Shown: positions 43,897 through 53,077, counted from the first letter of the stretch. The stretch: 64,000 bases of DNA from Bacteriovorax sp. (GCA_028710485.1 JAQTTZ010000006.1:1-64000); one strand, 5' to 3'. The notes: a model not told the origin generated them from the letters alone. Program-made: numbers and translations.

Positions 43897-45267
43897 ATGG
43901 CAAAGATCGCCCCTAAACCAGACCGAAAATACTCTGATCGCACTCCAAGAGAAGAAAGAAAAGCACGTGAATCAAGAGAAGTGAAAAAATACAGCGATGT
44001 AAAATCTAACCCTCGCGCCAAAATTAATCCGGATGGAACAAAGACATTTGATCAAGCGACATTCTTTGCGTCGTGTCCGCGCGAAGTTGAACATCTTCTA
44101 GAAAAAGAAATTAGAGACCTCGGCATAACTCGTATCGAAGTAGAAAAAGGTGGTGTGGCCTTTAAGTGTGAAACTGAAGAAGCTCTAGACGTTCTTCTTA
44201 ATTCAAGAGTGGCTTCAAGAGTTTTTAAAGAAATTCAGGTCTATACTATTGCCAGCGAAAAAGACATTTACACCATGGCCAAAGAAAAATGGTGGGATAA
44301 AATTTTTGATGTTCATCAAACTTTTAAAATCAATACTCTTTTTGATCGCGAGACAAAAGAAAACTTCAACAACTCAATTATTTTTTCACAACTTTTAAAA
44401 GATGCTATTGCGGATAACTTTAGAGAAAAATTTGGAGAACGCCCTTCAGTTGATACTGGAAGACCAGATATTACTTTTCTTTTGCGAGTTGAAAGAAAAC
44501 CAGGAAGCGATCTTTATAATGCACGTATCTTGGTTGATATGTGTGGTGAACCTCTTTCTAACCGCGGCTATAGAGAAGAATCGCTAAAAGCCCCTCTGAG
44601 AGAGAATTTAGCAGCGGCCATTATTATGACGACTGATTTTGACCCAGCCGTTGATCTCTTCACCGATACAATGTGTGGATCGGGAACTTTGTTAATTGAG
44701 GCCATCCTAATCAGAGCAAAAGTAGCTCCGACTTATTTAAAAATCAGACAATATATCGAAAAGAAAGTTCCGGTTTTTGATTTTTTAAAACACCCTTGGT
44801 TTATTGTTGATAGAAAGTCAGTCCGACTTTTTGAAGACAAAGCTCAGGCCATATACAACCACTCATTAGGTGCTTTGAACGAATTGCAAACCCGACAATT
44901 TTTTGGTTTCGATATTACTGAGCGAGCACTCGAGACAACTCGTGCTCACCTTTACAACGCTCATATTGACCCTCAGATCGTTACACTCAATAAAAGAGAC
45001 GCGACAAAGATCACACCAATGGATGAACCACCTGGAATCGTGATTTGTAACCCTCCTTACGGAGAGCGTATGGGGGAAGAAGAAGAGCTTAAAAACTTAT
45101 ACCGAGACTATGGTGAGAACTTAAAGCAGAATTTTAAAGGTTTCAGAGCATACGTTTTTACGTCTAATCCACTTTTACGAAAGTCTATTTCGCTTGGAAC
45201 TTCTAAGCGTTACACTTTTTATAACGGGAGCCTTGAGTGTAGATTATTGAAATATGATCTATACTAA
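43897..45267 (+). CDS. THUMP-domain 23S rRNA (guanine-N2) methyltransferase, RlmL-like
   Basis: A 456-residue SAM-dependent enzyme. The first 45 residues are a basic, disordered tail (many K, R, S). Residues about 50-160 look like the ferredoxin-like/THUMP region, followed by the UPF0020 methylase: SNRGYREESLKAPLRENLAA, FTDTMCGSGTLLIEAI and the catalytic NPPYGERMGEEEEL. E. coli RlmL is a fusion about 700 residues long; this is the shorter N-terminal enzyme type (YpsC/YcbY N-half). It would methylate guanosine in 23S rRNA. The exact site is inferred. Confidence 0.9.
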   Translation: MAKIAPKPDRKYSDRTPREERKARESREVKKYSDVKSNPRAKINPDGTKTFDQATFFASCPREVEHLLEKEIRDLGITRIEVEKGGVAFKCETEEALDVLLNSRVASRVFKEIQVYTIASEKDIYTMAKEKWWDKIFDVHQTFKINTLFDRETKENFNNSIIFSQLLKDAIADNFREKFGERPSVDTGRPDITFLLRVERKPGSDLYNARILVDMCGEPLSNRGYREESLKAPLRENLAAAIIMTTDFDPAVDLFTDTMCGSGTLLIEAILIRAKVAPTYLKIRQYIEKKVPVFDFLKHPWFIVDRKSVRLFEDKAQAIYNHSLGALNELQTRQFFGFDITERALETTRAHLYNAHIDPQIVTLNKRDATKITPMDEPPGIVICNPPYGERMGEEEELKNLYRDYGENLKQNFKGFRAYVFTSNPLLRKSISLGTSKRYTFYNGSLECRLLKYDLY

Positions 45268-45352
45268 AACCCTGTAATAAATACAAAGCTTCATCCAAAG
45301 TACAAAAAAATCGGTACTATCACCCCAACTTTTATTTTTGGTGGGATGGTTT

Positions 45353-46783
45353 ATGATTTTTATAAAATCTTTAGCAATGGCTCTAATCTTAACTCTTGGT
45401 GTGAACTCGTTTGCACAGGAGCTTCCTGCAATTATGCAGAGAGACCCAGGCAAAGTTGACTGTAATGATGAACTTAAACGATGTACTTATGTTGTTCAAA
45501 ATCTCACTGCCAAAGAACTAATCGCCAAATTAAATTCGAACGTATTTCCTGGAAGTTTTTTATCTCCGTCTGAAGGATTTATCGTCGTTGAAAATTTTAA
45601 AAAAATAAATTTCTATATAAATGATGAGACTCTACGTTTGAAATTTATTTCATTAATTCCTTTGATGGATGTTTTTGAAGATTTCGTTCCAGCAAGTCTC
45701 GTTGAGCTTACTACTGAAATTTACTCTTTGTCTGAATCAGCATCAACTGAAATTCAGGCAAAGCTAACTTCTGCTGATACAAATCCGATTACTGAAATTT
45801 CAGATGGTGTAGTAAGTGCGCTCGCTGGTGGAGCTGCAGCATTCGGAATAAAAATTGGAACAAATTTATTAGCTTCTATTTTAGGATCTAAAAAAATAAA
45901 AGAAGAGAGCTCTAAAATTTCGACGGTTACTCAATTAATTCCTAATTTGGCCGGAATTAATTATTCTCAAAGCACAACTCTTTATGTTTCCCCAAAAGGC
46001 TCGGGCGTAGTGAAAGAGCAAGAAGCCGGAGTGACAATTGGTGGTGCAGTTTCAATTTCTGCAAGCGACTCCGATCTGGTACTTATTAAAGATTATTCAT
46101 TAAAATACGGTGTTATTGATCCGGCCTCGGTTGAAGGCAACGAAAGGGTTAACTTATTAAGTATTTCGAACCCTCAACTCTACCTTGTGAAAGGAACTTC
46201 AAGTGTTTTGGTTAGTACAGTCACAACCGAAGAAAAAAGCAGCAAAGAGTTAAGTGTTCTCTCTTTTGGAAAAACTAAAGATAAATTACAAAATCAAATT
46301 TTAATTGTCACAAGAGCTGAAGCCATTAGTTTTAAAGCATTCGTCGCAGACTTGAAAAAAGTTAGAACTCTAGAGTTACACCGTCAATTCACAGCAGAAG
46401 AAAAAGCTAAGTTTCCAAGCAATGAATTAACGATAGAAGAAGTCTTGGCTCATATTAAGCCTTATTCATTTTTCACTGTCTCCGGAGACAGAGTTTTAGG
46501 TTTTACGCTTGATAAAAACGATGCCCGAAATTCCAATATTAATAAAAACATTGAAATTAGTGTAAAGAATGGAAGCGCATTCACAAAAGGAAGTATCGAT
46601 CAAAAAATAATTCTTTCAGTTGAAAACTTAATGTTAAGTGGATTAAAATTTGACAACCTTTTGCCTAAAGACATTGATCAAGCAAAAGTTAAAATTAAAC
46701 TGGGCTTAAAATTATTTAACCAAAGTACGAGCGTAAGTAAAATTCTTTACTACAACCCAGAAACTAATAAATTTATCGAGTAA
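45353..46783 (+). CDS. Exported protein with weak secretin-like pattern
   Basis: A 476-residue protein starting at ATG 45353 with a signal peptide (MIFIKSLAMALILTLGVNSF, ending AQ). Residues about 45-70 (YVVQNLTAKELIAKLNSN) resemble the start of a secretin N-domain, then VELTTEIYSLSESAS recalls the secretin core strand. Later, STTLYVSPKGSGVVKEQEAG, the ISNPQLYLVKGTSSVLVSTV block and the following NQILIVT recall secretin C-terminal strands. The match is loose. It may form a periplasmic or outer-membrane structure with the next two exported proteins. Confidence 0.7.
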   Translation: MIFIKSLAMALILTLGVNSFAQELPAIMQRDPGKVDCNDELKRCTYVVQNLTAKELIAKLNSNVFPGSFLSPSEGFIVVENFKKINFYINDETLRLKFISLIPLMDVFEDFVPASLVELTTEIYSLSESASTEIQAKLTSADTNPITEISDGVVSALAGGAAAFGIKIGTNLLASILGSKKIKEESSKISTVTQLIPNLAGINYSQSTTLYVSPKGSGVVKEQEAGVTIGGAVSISASDSDLVLIKDYSLKYGVIDPASVEGNERVNLLSISNPQLYLVKGTSSVLVSTVTTEEKSSKELSVLSFGKTKDKLQNQILIVTRAEAISFKAFVADLKKVRTLELHRQFTAEEKAKFPSNELTIEEVLAHIKPYSFFTVSGDRVLGFTLDKNDARNSNINKNIEISVKNGSAFTKGSIDQKIILSVENLMLSGLKFDNLLPKDIDQAKVKIKLGLKLFNQSTSVSKILYYNPETNKFIE

Positions 46784-46788
46784 TAAAA

Positions 46789-47793
46789 ATGAAAATATTA
46801 TTTCTGATTATTATTTTAAGCACGAAACTACACGCAGAAAACGTACCATTGCCAGCGTCTGTTTCGGGTGTAGATGAAATCGTTTCAGAATTTAGAAATC
46901 AATTTGCCACTAAAATTATTGACCTTGGAAAAAACTATATTTCTACGATTACCAACGAATCACTTATTTTCACCAACAGTGAAGCTCTAAAGTGTAATGG
47001 AGGTGATAATATTGCGGGTGAACAACTTGCAAGTATACAATATACTTATAAAAAACAAAAGACTGCAGCGCTCTTGGAGAAAGTCACTTACACCGGCTGC
47101 AGTTCAGAAATATCTCTCATTGAAGAGGTTACCACCACAGGTACTAACCTAGAACCTCTCAAGTTTTCCGATATCATCAAAGGGAAAAGAAGCATTGATT
47201 TAAAAGACAACGAATTATCACGATACTACAAGATCTCAAATGGTGACGGAGATGAAATTTTCAGTGTTATTATAGAAAAAAAAGATAATTTAAAACTCCT
47301 AAGCTTTTCAATTCTAGGACAAAAATTCCTGACAATGAATTTTGAATATAAAAACAATACAACAAGAGTTGTGTTTACCTATTTTGGATATAACGCCTCT
47401 TATTCAAGACAACACGCTGGCTGGAGTATGAAAAACAATTTTACAGAATTTACCAATACAGTGATTGCAAAAAAAGCAGAATTTGTCACATACCTGGATA
47501 GAGATGGAAATCGCATATCTTTATCTAATTTCATAAACTCATTTAATCAAACGGTTATGGACAGTGCAATTAAAACGATTGGAAGTATTATTGAATATCA
47601 TACATATTATTTTCCACCGACAGAGGCCACCAAAACAGGAAGTCAAAGCCAGCGCTTTATTGATGAAATCCGAGTAGCTCAAAATAGAATAACTGCAAAT
47701 ACAGAAATAAGTCTGGTTAAAAAGTTATTGCAGGATCTCCTCAACGCTGCCGAGCTTGGGCAAATTATTGATAACCGTCCAAAGAATAATTAA
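46789..47793 (+). CDS. Exported protein of unknown function
   Basis: A 334-residue protein with a signal peptide (residues 1-16, FLIIILSTKLHA). Middle residues show antiparallel beta character (FLTMNFEYKNNTTRVVFTYF); two cysteines (TGCSSE and LKCNGG) may form a disulfide. No known domain. It begins five bases after the preceding exported protein and ends one base before the next, so the three form one transcript. All three have similar composition and are likely assembled or exported together (inference). Confidence 0.75.
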   Translation: MKILFLIIILSTKLHAENVPLPASVSGVDEIVSEFRNQFATKIIDLGKNYISTITNESLIFTNSEALKCNGGDNIAGEQLASIQYTYKKQKTAALLEKVTYTGCSSEISLIEEVTTTGTNLEPLKFSDIIKGKRSIDLKDNELSRYYKISNGDGDEIFSVIIEKKDNLKLLSFSILGQKFLTMNFEYKNNTTRVVFTYFGYNASYSRQHAGWSMKNNFTEFTNTVIAKKAEFVTYLDRDGNRISLSNFINSFNQTVMDSAIKTIGSIIEYHTYYFPPTEATKTGSQSQRFIDEIRVAQNRITANTEISLVKKLLQDLLNAAELGQIIDNRPKNN

Positions 47794-47794
47794 A

Positions 47795-48595
47795 ATGAAT
47801 AGCATTATTAAAAATCATTTTTTTATTTTATTTTGCTTTTTTATCCTTACCATTAATGCATACGCTGTTGACGAATCAGTATTTGCTGAAAGATACCCAA
47901 ACTTTCAAGACTACCAATCCTTATCTCTGCAGGGACTTAATAATTATTTCTATTCGCTTTTTTCTAAAAGTATTACACTGCATGGACAAAAAGATTTCTA
48001 TCAATTGGTTGTCCTTGATGATTTGGGACAAACAATTACGAAGATTGATGCTCGGATCGAACGGAGTAGAACGGAAGCCACCTTAACCGAAAGTATGCAT
48101 TTTATATTGCCGAACGATGAGCATTTTGATTATACACTTACAAGAGCTGGAATAAATTTAGTTGAAACTGCAGACATGGATCTACTTACCTTTAATTTTA
48201 ATACTAAAGAAGAATCTTATGATTTAGCATTTAAGCAACTTGAAGCTCGATTTCAAAAGCAAAAAAATAATAAAGGCGTTGAGAAATCTTTTATCTTGCT
48301 CGGGATAATGGAAATAAATATTCTGATTGAAACAAACTTACAAGAATTCGAGGGCAATCGAAATTATATCTATTTCTTTAAAGGAATGCCCAATCCCCAG
48401 ACTATACTTACAGTCAGAGTGCTAAGCGAAAACCACAATCTAAATTTTATACATTCCTCAAAGGGAGTTAAAATCTCACCCAAATATTTTTTCCAAGGAC
48501 TCGACGAAGGTTCTCAAATCTTTACAGGATTTTCTCAAATTTCTCTAAAAACCCTGGAGACTATCGGATTTCCAAAAATTAAAGGCATCAATTAA
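47795..48595 (+). CDS. Exported protein of unknown function
   Basis: A 266-residue protein from ATG 47795, with a signal peptide (residues 1-25, FFILFCFFILTINAYA). It is mainly beta-like (YQLVVLDDLGQTITKIDARI) with a C-terminal segment ILTVRVLSENHNLNFIH. No recognised domain. The ribosome site is poor and the start lies one base after the stop of the upstream gene, suggesting translational coupling. It converges with the nuclease-like gene 12 bases away. Confidence 0.72.
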   Translation: MNSIIKNHFFILFCFFILTINAYAVDESVFAERYPNFQDYQSLSLQGLNNYFYSLFSKSITLHGQKDFYQLVVLDDLGQTITKIDARIERSRTEATLTESMHFILPNDEHFDYTLTRAGINLVETADMDLLTFNFNTKEESYDLAFKQLEARFQKQKNNKGVEKSFILLGIMEINILIETNLQEFEGNRNYIYFFKGMPNPQTILTVRVLSENHNLNFIHSSKGVKISPKYFFQGLDEGSQIFTGFSQISLKTLETIGFPKIKGIN

Positions 48596-48607
48596 CATAT
48601 TCTTTTT

Positions 48608-49435
48608 CTATTGATTTAATTTTTCAGACAACTTCATCGCCAAACTTGGTGAAGCATACTTTAAAAAAGTAATAGGATTAATGATTTTATCAAAATGCTT
48701 TGATGATTTTGAGAAGAAGTATGAAGAGACATCGCTGTCTTTTAAAAAGATTGTATGCCCCTTACTTGAAAACTTTCTTGAAACATATTCTGAATCTAGA
48801 AAACAAACTTCGCGAATCATAAAATTTTTAGCAACATAGATGATGACACAATAATCTGAAAGATCGACTAAGGTTTTTTTAATCTTCACGCCTTTTGGTG
48901 AAGAGACATCACTCCACTCGACTTGAATTTCTACACGCTTACCATCACCCATAACGAAATCAAATCCACGTTGCGAAGTAGACTTTACTTGCTTGAGGCC
49001 AAAGATACATTTCGCGTACCATTCCCCCAATTGAGTTGGAAGGTTTTTATTATTCAGTAGAATTTGTTCGTGTGCGAGGATTTCATACGAACGGTTCACT
49101 AGGCCAATTTGATCAAGGATCAGTTTATTATTAGGAACATAAACAATTGAAATTTTTCTAGCATCTCTTCGAAGCAATTTTTTGGAAAATTGCTTCTCAT
49201 ACCAGATTTGAAAATTTTCATTATTTGAAAGTTCGAGCGAATCGTAAACAAAACCAATCCTCAAAAGAGAATTGATGTCTTTATATTCCGGAACACGCTT
49301 TTGGATATATTTTAGAGGAGCGAATTCCATGCGGCTTTCGCTCATGACAAAGAATTCATCTTTGTCATAGTCACTGCTTCCATGCGTAGTAGACGTGAAG
49401 AGTTTAATCTCTTCATTCAGTTTATTAATTTCCAA
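48608..49435 (-). CDS. PD-(D/E)XK nuclease-like protein
   Basis: A 275-residue soluble protein. Residues about 130-200 read GEWYAKCIFGLKQ, then STSQRGFDFVMGDGKRVEIQ, then VEWSDVSS. This order (Gly-Glu-Trp, then Gly-Phe-Asp, then Glu-Ile-Gln) fits a PD-(D/E)XK fold, as in proteins with GEWLA...GYD...RVQVK. The usual catalytic lysine is absent (Gln then Val), so activity is uncertain. The start is probably TTG at 49433-49435; a GAGA-type ribosome site lies in an inverted-repeat arm upstream. No partner methylase or toxin genes are adjacent. Confidence 0.65.
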   Translation of the reverse strand: MEINKLNEEIKLFTSTTHGSSDYDKDEFFVMSESRMEFAPLKYIQKRVPEYKDINSLLRIGFVYDSLELSNNENFQIWYEKQFSKKLLRRDARKISIVYVPNNKLILDQIGLVNRSYEILAHEQILLNNKNLPTQLGEWYAKCIFGLKQVKSTSQRGFDFVMGDGKRVEIQVEWSDVSSPKGVKIKKTLVDLSDYCVIIYVAKNFMIREVCFLDSEYVSRKFSSKGHTIFLKDSDVSSYFFSKSSKHFDKIINPITFLKYASPSLAMKLSEKLNQ

Positions 49436-49440
49436 ATGTT

Positions 49441-49511
49441 TATCTCAATTTTAAAAAGTTACAAATTAAGACTATTGTAACACCAATGGAGCTAAACATT
49501 CAATTGAGATA
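49441..49511 (-). terminator. Nested inverted repeat after the acyl-CoA dehydrogenase gene
   Basis: An outer repeat TATCTCAATT / AATTGAGATA (49441-49450 and 49502-49511) encloses a hairpin GTTACA / TGTAAC (49458-49463 and 49476-49481), which on the minus strand is followed by TTTTT. It sits at the end of the acyl-CoA dehydrogenase gene. It is likely a terminator, though the outer arm overlaps the ribosome-site region of the next gene and may be regulatory. Confidence 0.5.
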
Positions 49512-51201
49512 GATCTTCAGCGAAGCCCAGCATTGAATAAGATAAACCTACGTTTTTAACCAGTTGTTGTTGAACAAAGAATCTAAAGTCGAGTGTTTTG
49601 CTCTGGTAATAAGCTTTTTCTTCCTCGCTAGTTGCCGAGGCCTTAGACTTAATAGCTTCGCATGCTCCCTCGAGTAAGAGCCAAGAGGCCACTAGATTTC
49701 CACTAAAGCTTAAAAAAGAAGTTGCGTGAAAAAGAATCGCTTCGGTTTTCTGGGCCTTGGCCTCTTTTCCAAAACGCTCTACTATCGCCTGCGCCTTCTC
49801 TAAGTTTTTAGCGATAAGTGCCAATTCCTCTTTAAATATTTGAGCTTCTGGTCTGGCCATAGTCTTTTGCATCTTTGCTCCAACAGTCATAAAAGTTTTA
49901 GCATTATCTCTTAAAACTTTTCTCATGGTGAAATCCACTGCTTGAATTCCGTTGGTTCCTTCATAGATAGTAGAAATTTTCAAGTCGCGCGCGAATTGCT
50001 CAATTCCATATTCAGAGCAAAAACCATATCCACCGTGAGTTTGAATAGCATCGATAGCAACGTTAAAACCTTCATCAGAACAATAGGCCTTACAAATTGG
50101 AGTCATAAATGCGATTTCATCTTGAAGAGTTGGATCTGCATGAACTCTGTCAAAAAGATCAGCGGTATAAAGCACAAGTGCTCTCATCGCTCTGCCCATT
50201 GAGCGCATTTTTAAAAGCGTTCTTTTCACATCAGGGTGTTTAGCTATTTCTTTTCCAAATTGAGAACGTTCCTGCGCGTACTGTTCAGTAAGCATGTATG
50301 AAAGATTGGCCTGAGCTTCACCTTGAACACCACAAAGCAATCGCGCTTCGTTCATCATGATGAACATATTTGTCATACCTTCAAATTCTTTTCCAATTAA
50401 TACACCTTCGCAGTTTCCATTGGCACCAAAGGTAAGCTCACAAGTAGATTGACCGTGAATTCCCATCTTTTCTTCAATTTTTGTACAACGAACATCATTA
50501 GCGGAACCATCTTTGCGAAACTTCGGAACGATAAAGAGCGAAAGCCCCTTTGTTCCCACAGGTGCTCCCGGAGTTCTTGCTAAAACCAAGTGTATAATAT
50601 TTTGATAGAGATCATTGTCTCCAGATGAAATAAAAATTTTAATTCCACGTACTTTAAAAGTTCCATCACCAACGGGAGTAGCAACTGTAATTGCCGCACC
50701 AACATCACTTCCGGCACCAGGCTCGGTCAGACACATCGTTCCGCCCCACTCGCCAGTCATCATTTTGGGAACGATTGAATCTTTTTGTTCCTGAGATCCG
50801 ACTTTTAAAATAACATCCATCGCTCCGCGAGTTAATCCTGGGTACATAGCAAATGAAACATTGGCACCATTCATAATTGACTGGCAGGCAAGTGAAACGG
50901 CATGAGGACAAGGCATTCCACCAATCTCTTCAGGGTAGCCCATTCCATACCAACCATTTTCATAATATTTTTTCATTGGCGCTTGAAATGAAGGTGGAAT
51001 AGTTACCTTGCCATCTTTTAAATGAACACCCTCTTGGTCCCCGATGGTTCTACTCGGATAAATTTCTTTTTCAATAAATTTATTGCACTCATTAATAACA
51101 TCTTTCATGTCATTCTCTGAGTAGCCGGTATGATTTTGAATTTTTAAAACATTGAACAAGTTAAAATAAATATCGCGAAGATCTGTTTTGAATTGGGCCA
51201 T
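49492..51201 (-). CDS. Acyl-CoA dehydrogenase family protein
   Basis: A 569-residue flavoenzyme. Start at ATG 51199-51201 with AAGGATGG upstream. The mid domain has CLTEPGAGSDVGAAIT (FAD and substrate binding) and KIFISSGDNDLY; the C-terminal catalytic glutamate lies in STIYEGTNGIQAVDFTMRK. A further 120 residues past the core form an additional C-terminal helical domain as in long acyl-CoA dehydrogenases (DmdC/AidB-like). It dehydrogenates acyl-CoA thioesters in fatty acid or amino acid breakdown; the chain length cannot be read. No other beta-oxidation genes are adjacent. Confidence 0.92.
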   Translation of the reverse strand: MAQFKTDLRDIYFNLFNVLKIQNHTGYSENDMKDVINECNKFIEKEIYPSRTIGDQEGVHLKDGKVTIPPSFQAPMKKYYENGWYGMGYPEEIGGMPCPHAVSLACQSIMNGANVSFAMYPGLTRGAMDVILKVGSQEQKDSIVPKMMTGEWGGTMCLTEPGAGSDVGAAITVATPVGDGTFKVRGIKIFISSGDNDLYQNIIHLVLARTPGAPVGTKGLSLFIVPKFRKDGSANDVRCTKIEEKMGIHGQSTCELTFGANGNCEGVLIGKEFEGMTNMFIMMNEARLLCGVQGEAQANLSYMLTEQYAQERSQFGKEIAKHPDVKRTLLKMRSMGRAMRALVLYTADLFDRVHADPTLQDEIAFMTPICKAYCSDEGFNVAIDAIQTHGGYGFCSEYGIEQFARDLKISTIYEGTNGIQAVDFTMRKVLRDNAKTFMTVGAKMQKTMARPEAQIFKEELALIAKNLEKAQAIVERFGKEAKAQKTEAILFHATSFLSFSGNLVASWLLLEGACEAIKSKASATSEEEKAYYQSKTLDFRFFVQQQLVKNVGLSYSMLGFAEDLSQLNV

Positions 51202-51354
51202 GAGATACCATCCTTGATTTGAAAACGAGAATATTAAATAGAATTCTTTTCTATTATAAATCAAAGTCGCTAAAAAAAAAGAGGTCCGAATGATCTTATT
51301 TAATTAAGGTTATCTGGAGATTAATTCTTGATAAAAATGTTTTGAGAAAATAAA

Positions 51355-51391
51355 AAGCCAATTCATCGGGGGGGGGACGATAAATTGGCTT
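51355..51391 (-). terminator. Terminator of the small lipoprotein gene, with G9 loop
   Basis: A 9-bp stem AAGCCAATT / AATTGGCTT continues as ATCG / CGAT across a C-A mismatch. The loop region contains nine consecutive G (51368-51376). On the minus strand it is followed by TTTTATTTTC. The run of nine identical bases is unusual in this AT-rich region and could be error-prone. Confidence 0.75.
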
Positions 51392-51403
51392 CTTTTGACT
51401 AAC

Positions 51404-51925
51404 TTATTTAATTGAAATTAACTGGACTGCTTTTCCATCAACATTGTTTAAGTTATAGACTGGATTAGCTTGAATCGGTAGATCTGTTCTAATTGTATAA
51501 GTGTAGTTATCAGTTGTTCTTAAAGTAAACAGTGTTGAACTCCATTGTCTAAAAACAACAGTCTTAGAAAGAATTGCATTCAACTCTGCTTTCTTGGTAT
51601 CTAAAATAATTTTGCCATAAATTTGCATTGTTTCGCTACTTATGCTTGACGAGCAAGATTGATAGTCAATTCCAAACCAGCCATCTTTGGTTACACAAGT
51701 ATTTATCAAGGAACCATAATGAAACTCAGTATAATAGTTACTATTTTGAGCATTAAAATTGTTATTAGTAATTGCACTCGCCAGTGCTTGAAAACCAGAA
51801 TCCGAATTAATCGTTGAGATAGGTGAAGTTGCAACTGTTAGTGCTCCTGCATTACCGACTGTATTATTTTTTCCACATGAAACTAGTGAAGTTAAAACCA
51901 TTAAAGCTACGATAAATTTTTTCAT
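51404..51925 (-). CDS. Small lipoprotein of unknown function
   Basis: A 173-residue lipoprotein with signal peptide (MKKFIVALMVLTSLVSC, lipobox LVSC at Cys17). The mature part is rich in S, T and N, with two cysteines around a DGWFGIDYQSC segment and beta-like strands toward the end (TDNYTYTIRTDLP). No domain is recognised. GGAGG lies upstream of the ATG. Two 11-bp direct repeats in the region before the gene may be regulatory. Confidence 0.78.
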   Translation of the reverse strand: MKKFIVALMVLTSLVSCGKNNTVGNAGALTVATSPISTINSDSGFQALASAITNNNFNAQNSNYYTEFHYGSLINTCVTKDGWFGIDYQSCSSSISSETMQIYGKIILDTKKAELNAILSKTVVFRQWSSTLFTLRTTDNYTYTIRTDLPIQANPVYNLNNVDGKAVQLISIK

Positions 51926-51951
51926 AACGTCCTCCTATAAGGCGTGTTCGA

Positions 51952-51981
51952 TTAAGCTGTTTCTTAACGTTTAAGCTGTTT
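51952..51981. repeat. 11-bp direct repeat upstream of the small lipoprotein gene
   Basis: TTAAGCTGTTT occurs at 51952-51962 and again at 51971-51981, 19 bases from start to start. The spacing of about two helical turns places both copies on the same DNA face, as in regulator sites. The rest of 51926-52156 shows no gene; a TAAGGCGTGT sequence also occurs twice (51938 and 52129). Confidence 0.5.
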
Positions 51982-52156
51982 GGTATTGTATAAAGCAACG
52001 AGTGTGCCAAAAGGGAGTCAGAGGGTCTTAGTCTGAATATAATGAGTTAAACCAAGGGCTGCAATAAGCCGTCTGAAGAACAGACAGACACCTGTCAAAA
52101 CATTAGTCGATTTACACTGTTTTTTAGTTAAGGCGTGTAAAGAATAATCGATTTTT

Positions 52157-53077
52157 TCACTCCTGACAGGTTAACTTCTTAAATACCACAATCTTCAATC
52201 CTTCTTCTGGATTTGTTTCCATCGAATTAAAAGCAGAATAGATTATCTCTTCAAATTTAAATTCCGGAGCGTGTTCTTTAAAAAGATCAATTAAAAACTG
52301 GCTCGTCAAATGGGGAGAATTAAGACAGGCCATTATAACGGCTTCATTATTGGTCATCTCATTTAAGCGCTTAACTATCTTGTAGTAATCGCGCTCTACC
52401 TTGAAACTGTCACCTTGATTTGTCGGTGGATCAATCACGACGATATCGTATGGGCCAAATTTAAAAATTTTATTCCAAGACTTCATAATATCATAAGGCA
52501 AGAAGCGGACTTTGTTCATGTCGAGTTTATTTAAAAGATGATTGCTCTCCCCTACTGATAAAGCAGCTTTACTCATATCAATATTCACCACCCCACTTGC
52601 CTCTCCTTTTAGAGCTGCTACTGACAAAGAGCAAGTATATGAAAAAAGATTAAGTACTTTTTTATTTTGAGATATACGTTCGAGCATTTCTCGACCTGGA
52701 GACATGTCTAAAAAGAATCCAATGTTTTGGGTGTCACCAAATTTTAAATTGAATTTAGAGCCACGCTCAAGGGCCTCTGCAATTGTCGGAATAGATCCTT
52801 CAACCGCGATTAGCTCCGGGCGAGAAAGATATCTTTTTTGAAGAAGAATATTTTCAATCACTAGGTCAGGAATTTCTTTTAAAGACTGAACTAATTCCTT
52901 GATAAATTCGGCTTCAGACTCCTTCTCTTTATAAATAGTAATAAGAAGATGAGGTGAAAAATAATCAATCACCACGTGCTCAAACCCCGCCCACAATCTT
53001 CCACGACCATGAAAAATTCGTGAACTCTCTTTTGTCTTTAATAGATTTTGGATGACTATTTGCTGAAGATCTTTCAT
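52157..53077 (-). CDS. RlmI-like SAM-dependent methyltransferase
   Basis: A 306-residue enzyme with the RlmI/RlmK C-terminal methylase. Motif I is VLNLFSYTCSLSVAALKG and motif IV YDIVVIDPPTNQGDSF; the upstream block QNIGFFLDMSPGREML is the usual entry of this group. The N-terminal PUA domain of E. coli RlmI is not clearly present. It probably methylates 23S rRNA cytosine or another base (inference). Overlaps the RlmM-like gene by four bases, so two RNA methyltransferases share an operon. Confidence 0.86.
   Translation of the reverse strand: MKDLQQIVIQNLLKTKESSRIFHGRGRLWAGFEHVVIDYFSPHLLITIYKEKESEAEFIKELVQSLKEIPDLVIENILLQKRYLSRPELIAVEGSIPTIAEALERGSKFNLKFGDTQNIGFFLDMSPGREMLERISQNKKVLNLFSYTCSLSVAALKGEASGVVNIDMSKAALSVGESNHLLNKLDMNKVRFLPYDIMKSWNKIFKFGPYDIVVIDPPTNQGDSFKVERDYYKIVKRLNEMTNNEAVIMACLNSPHLTSQFLIDLFKEHAPEFKFEEIIYSAFNSMETNPEEGLKIVVFKKLTCQE

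Noticed and set aside
45338-45353. Earlier TTG start for the secretin-like protein
   Set aside because: ATG at 45353 gives a better signal peptide; the TTG and GTG codons would only add a short non-typical lead.
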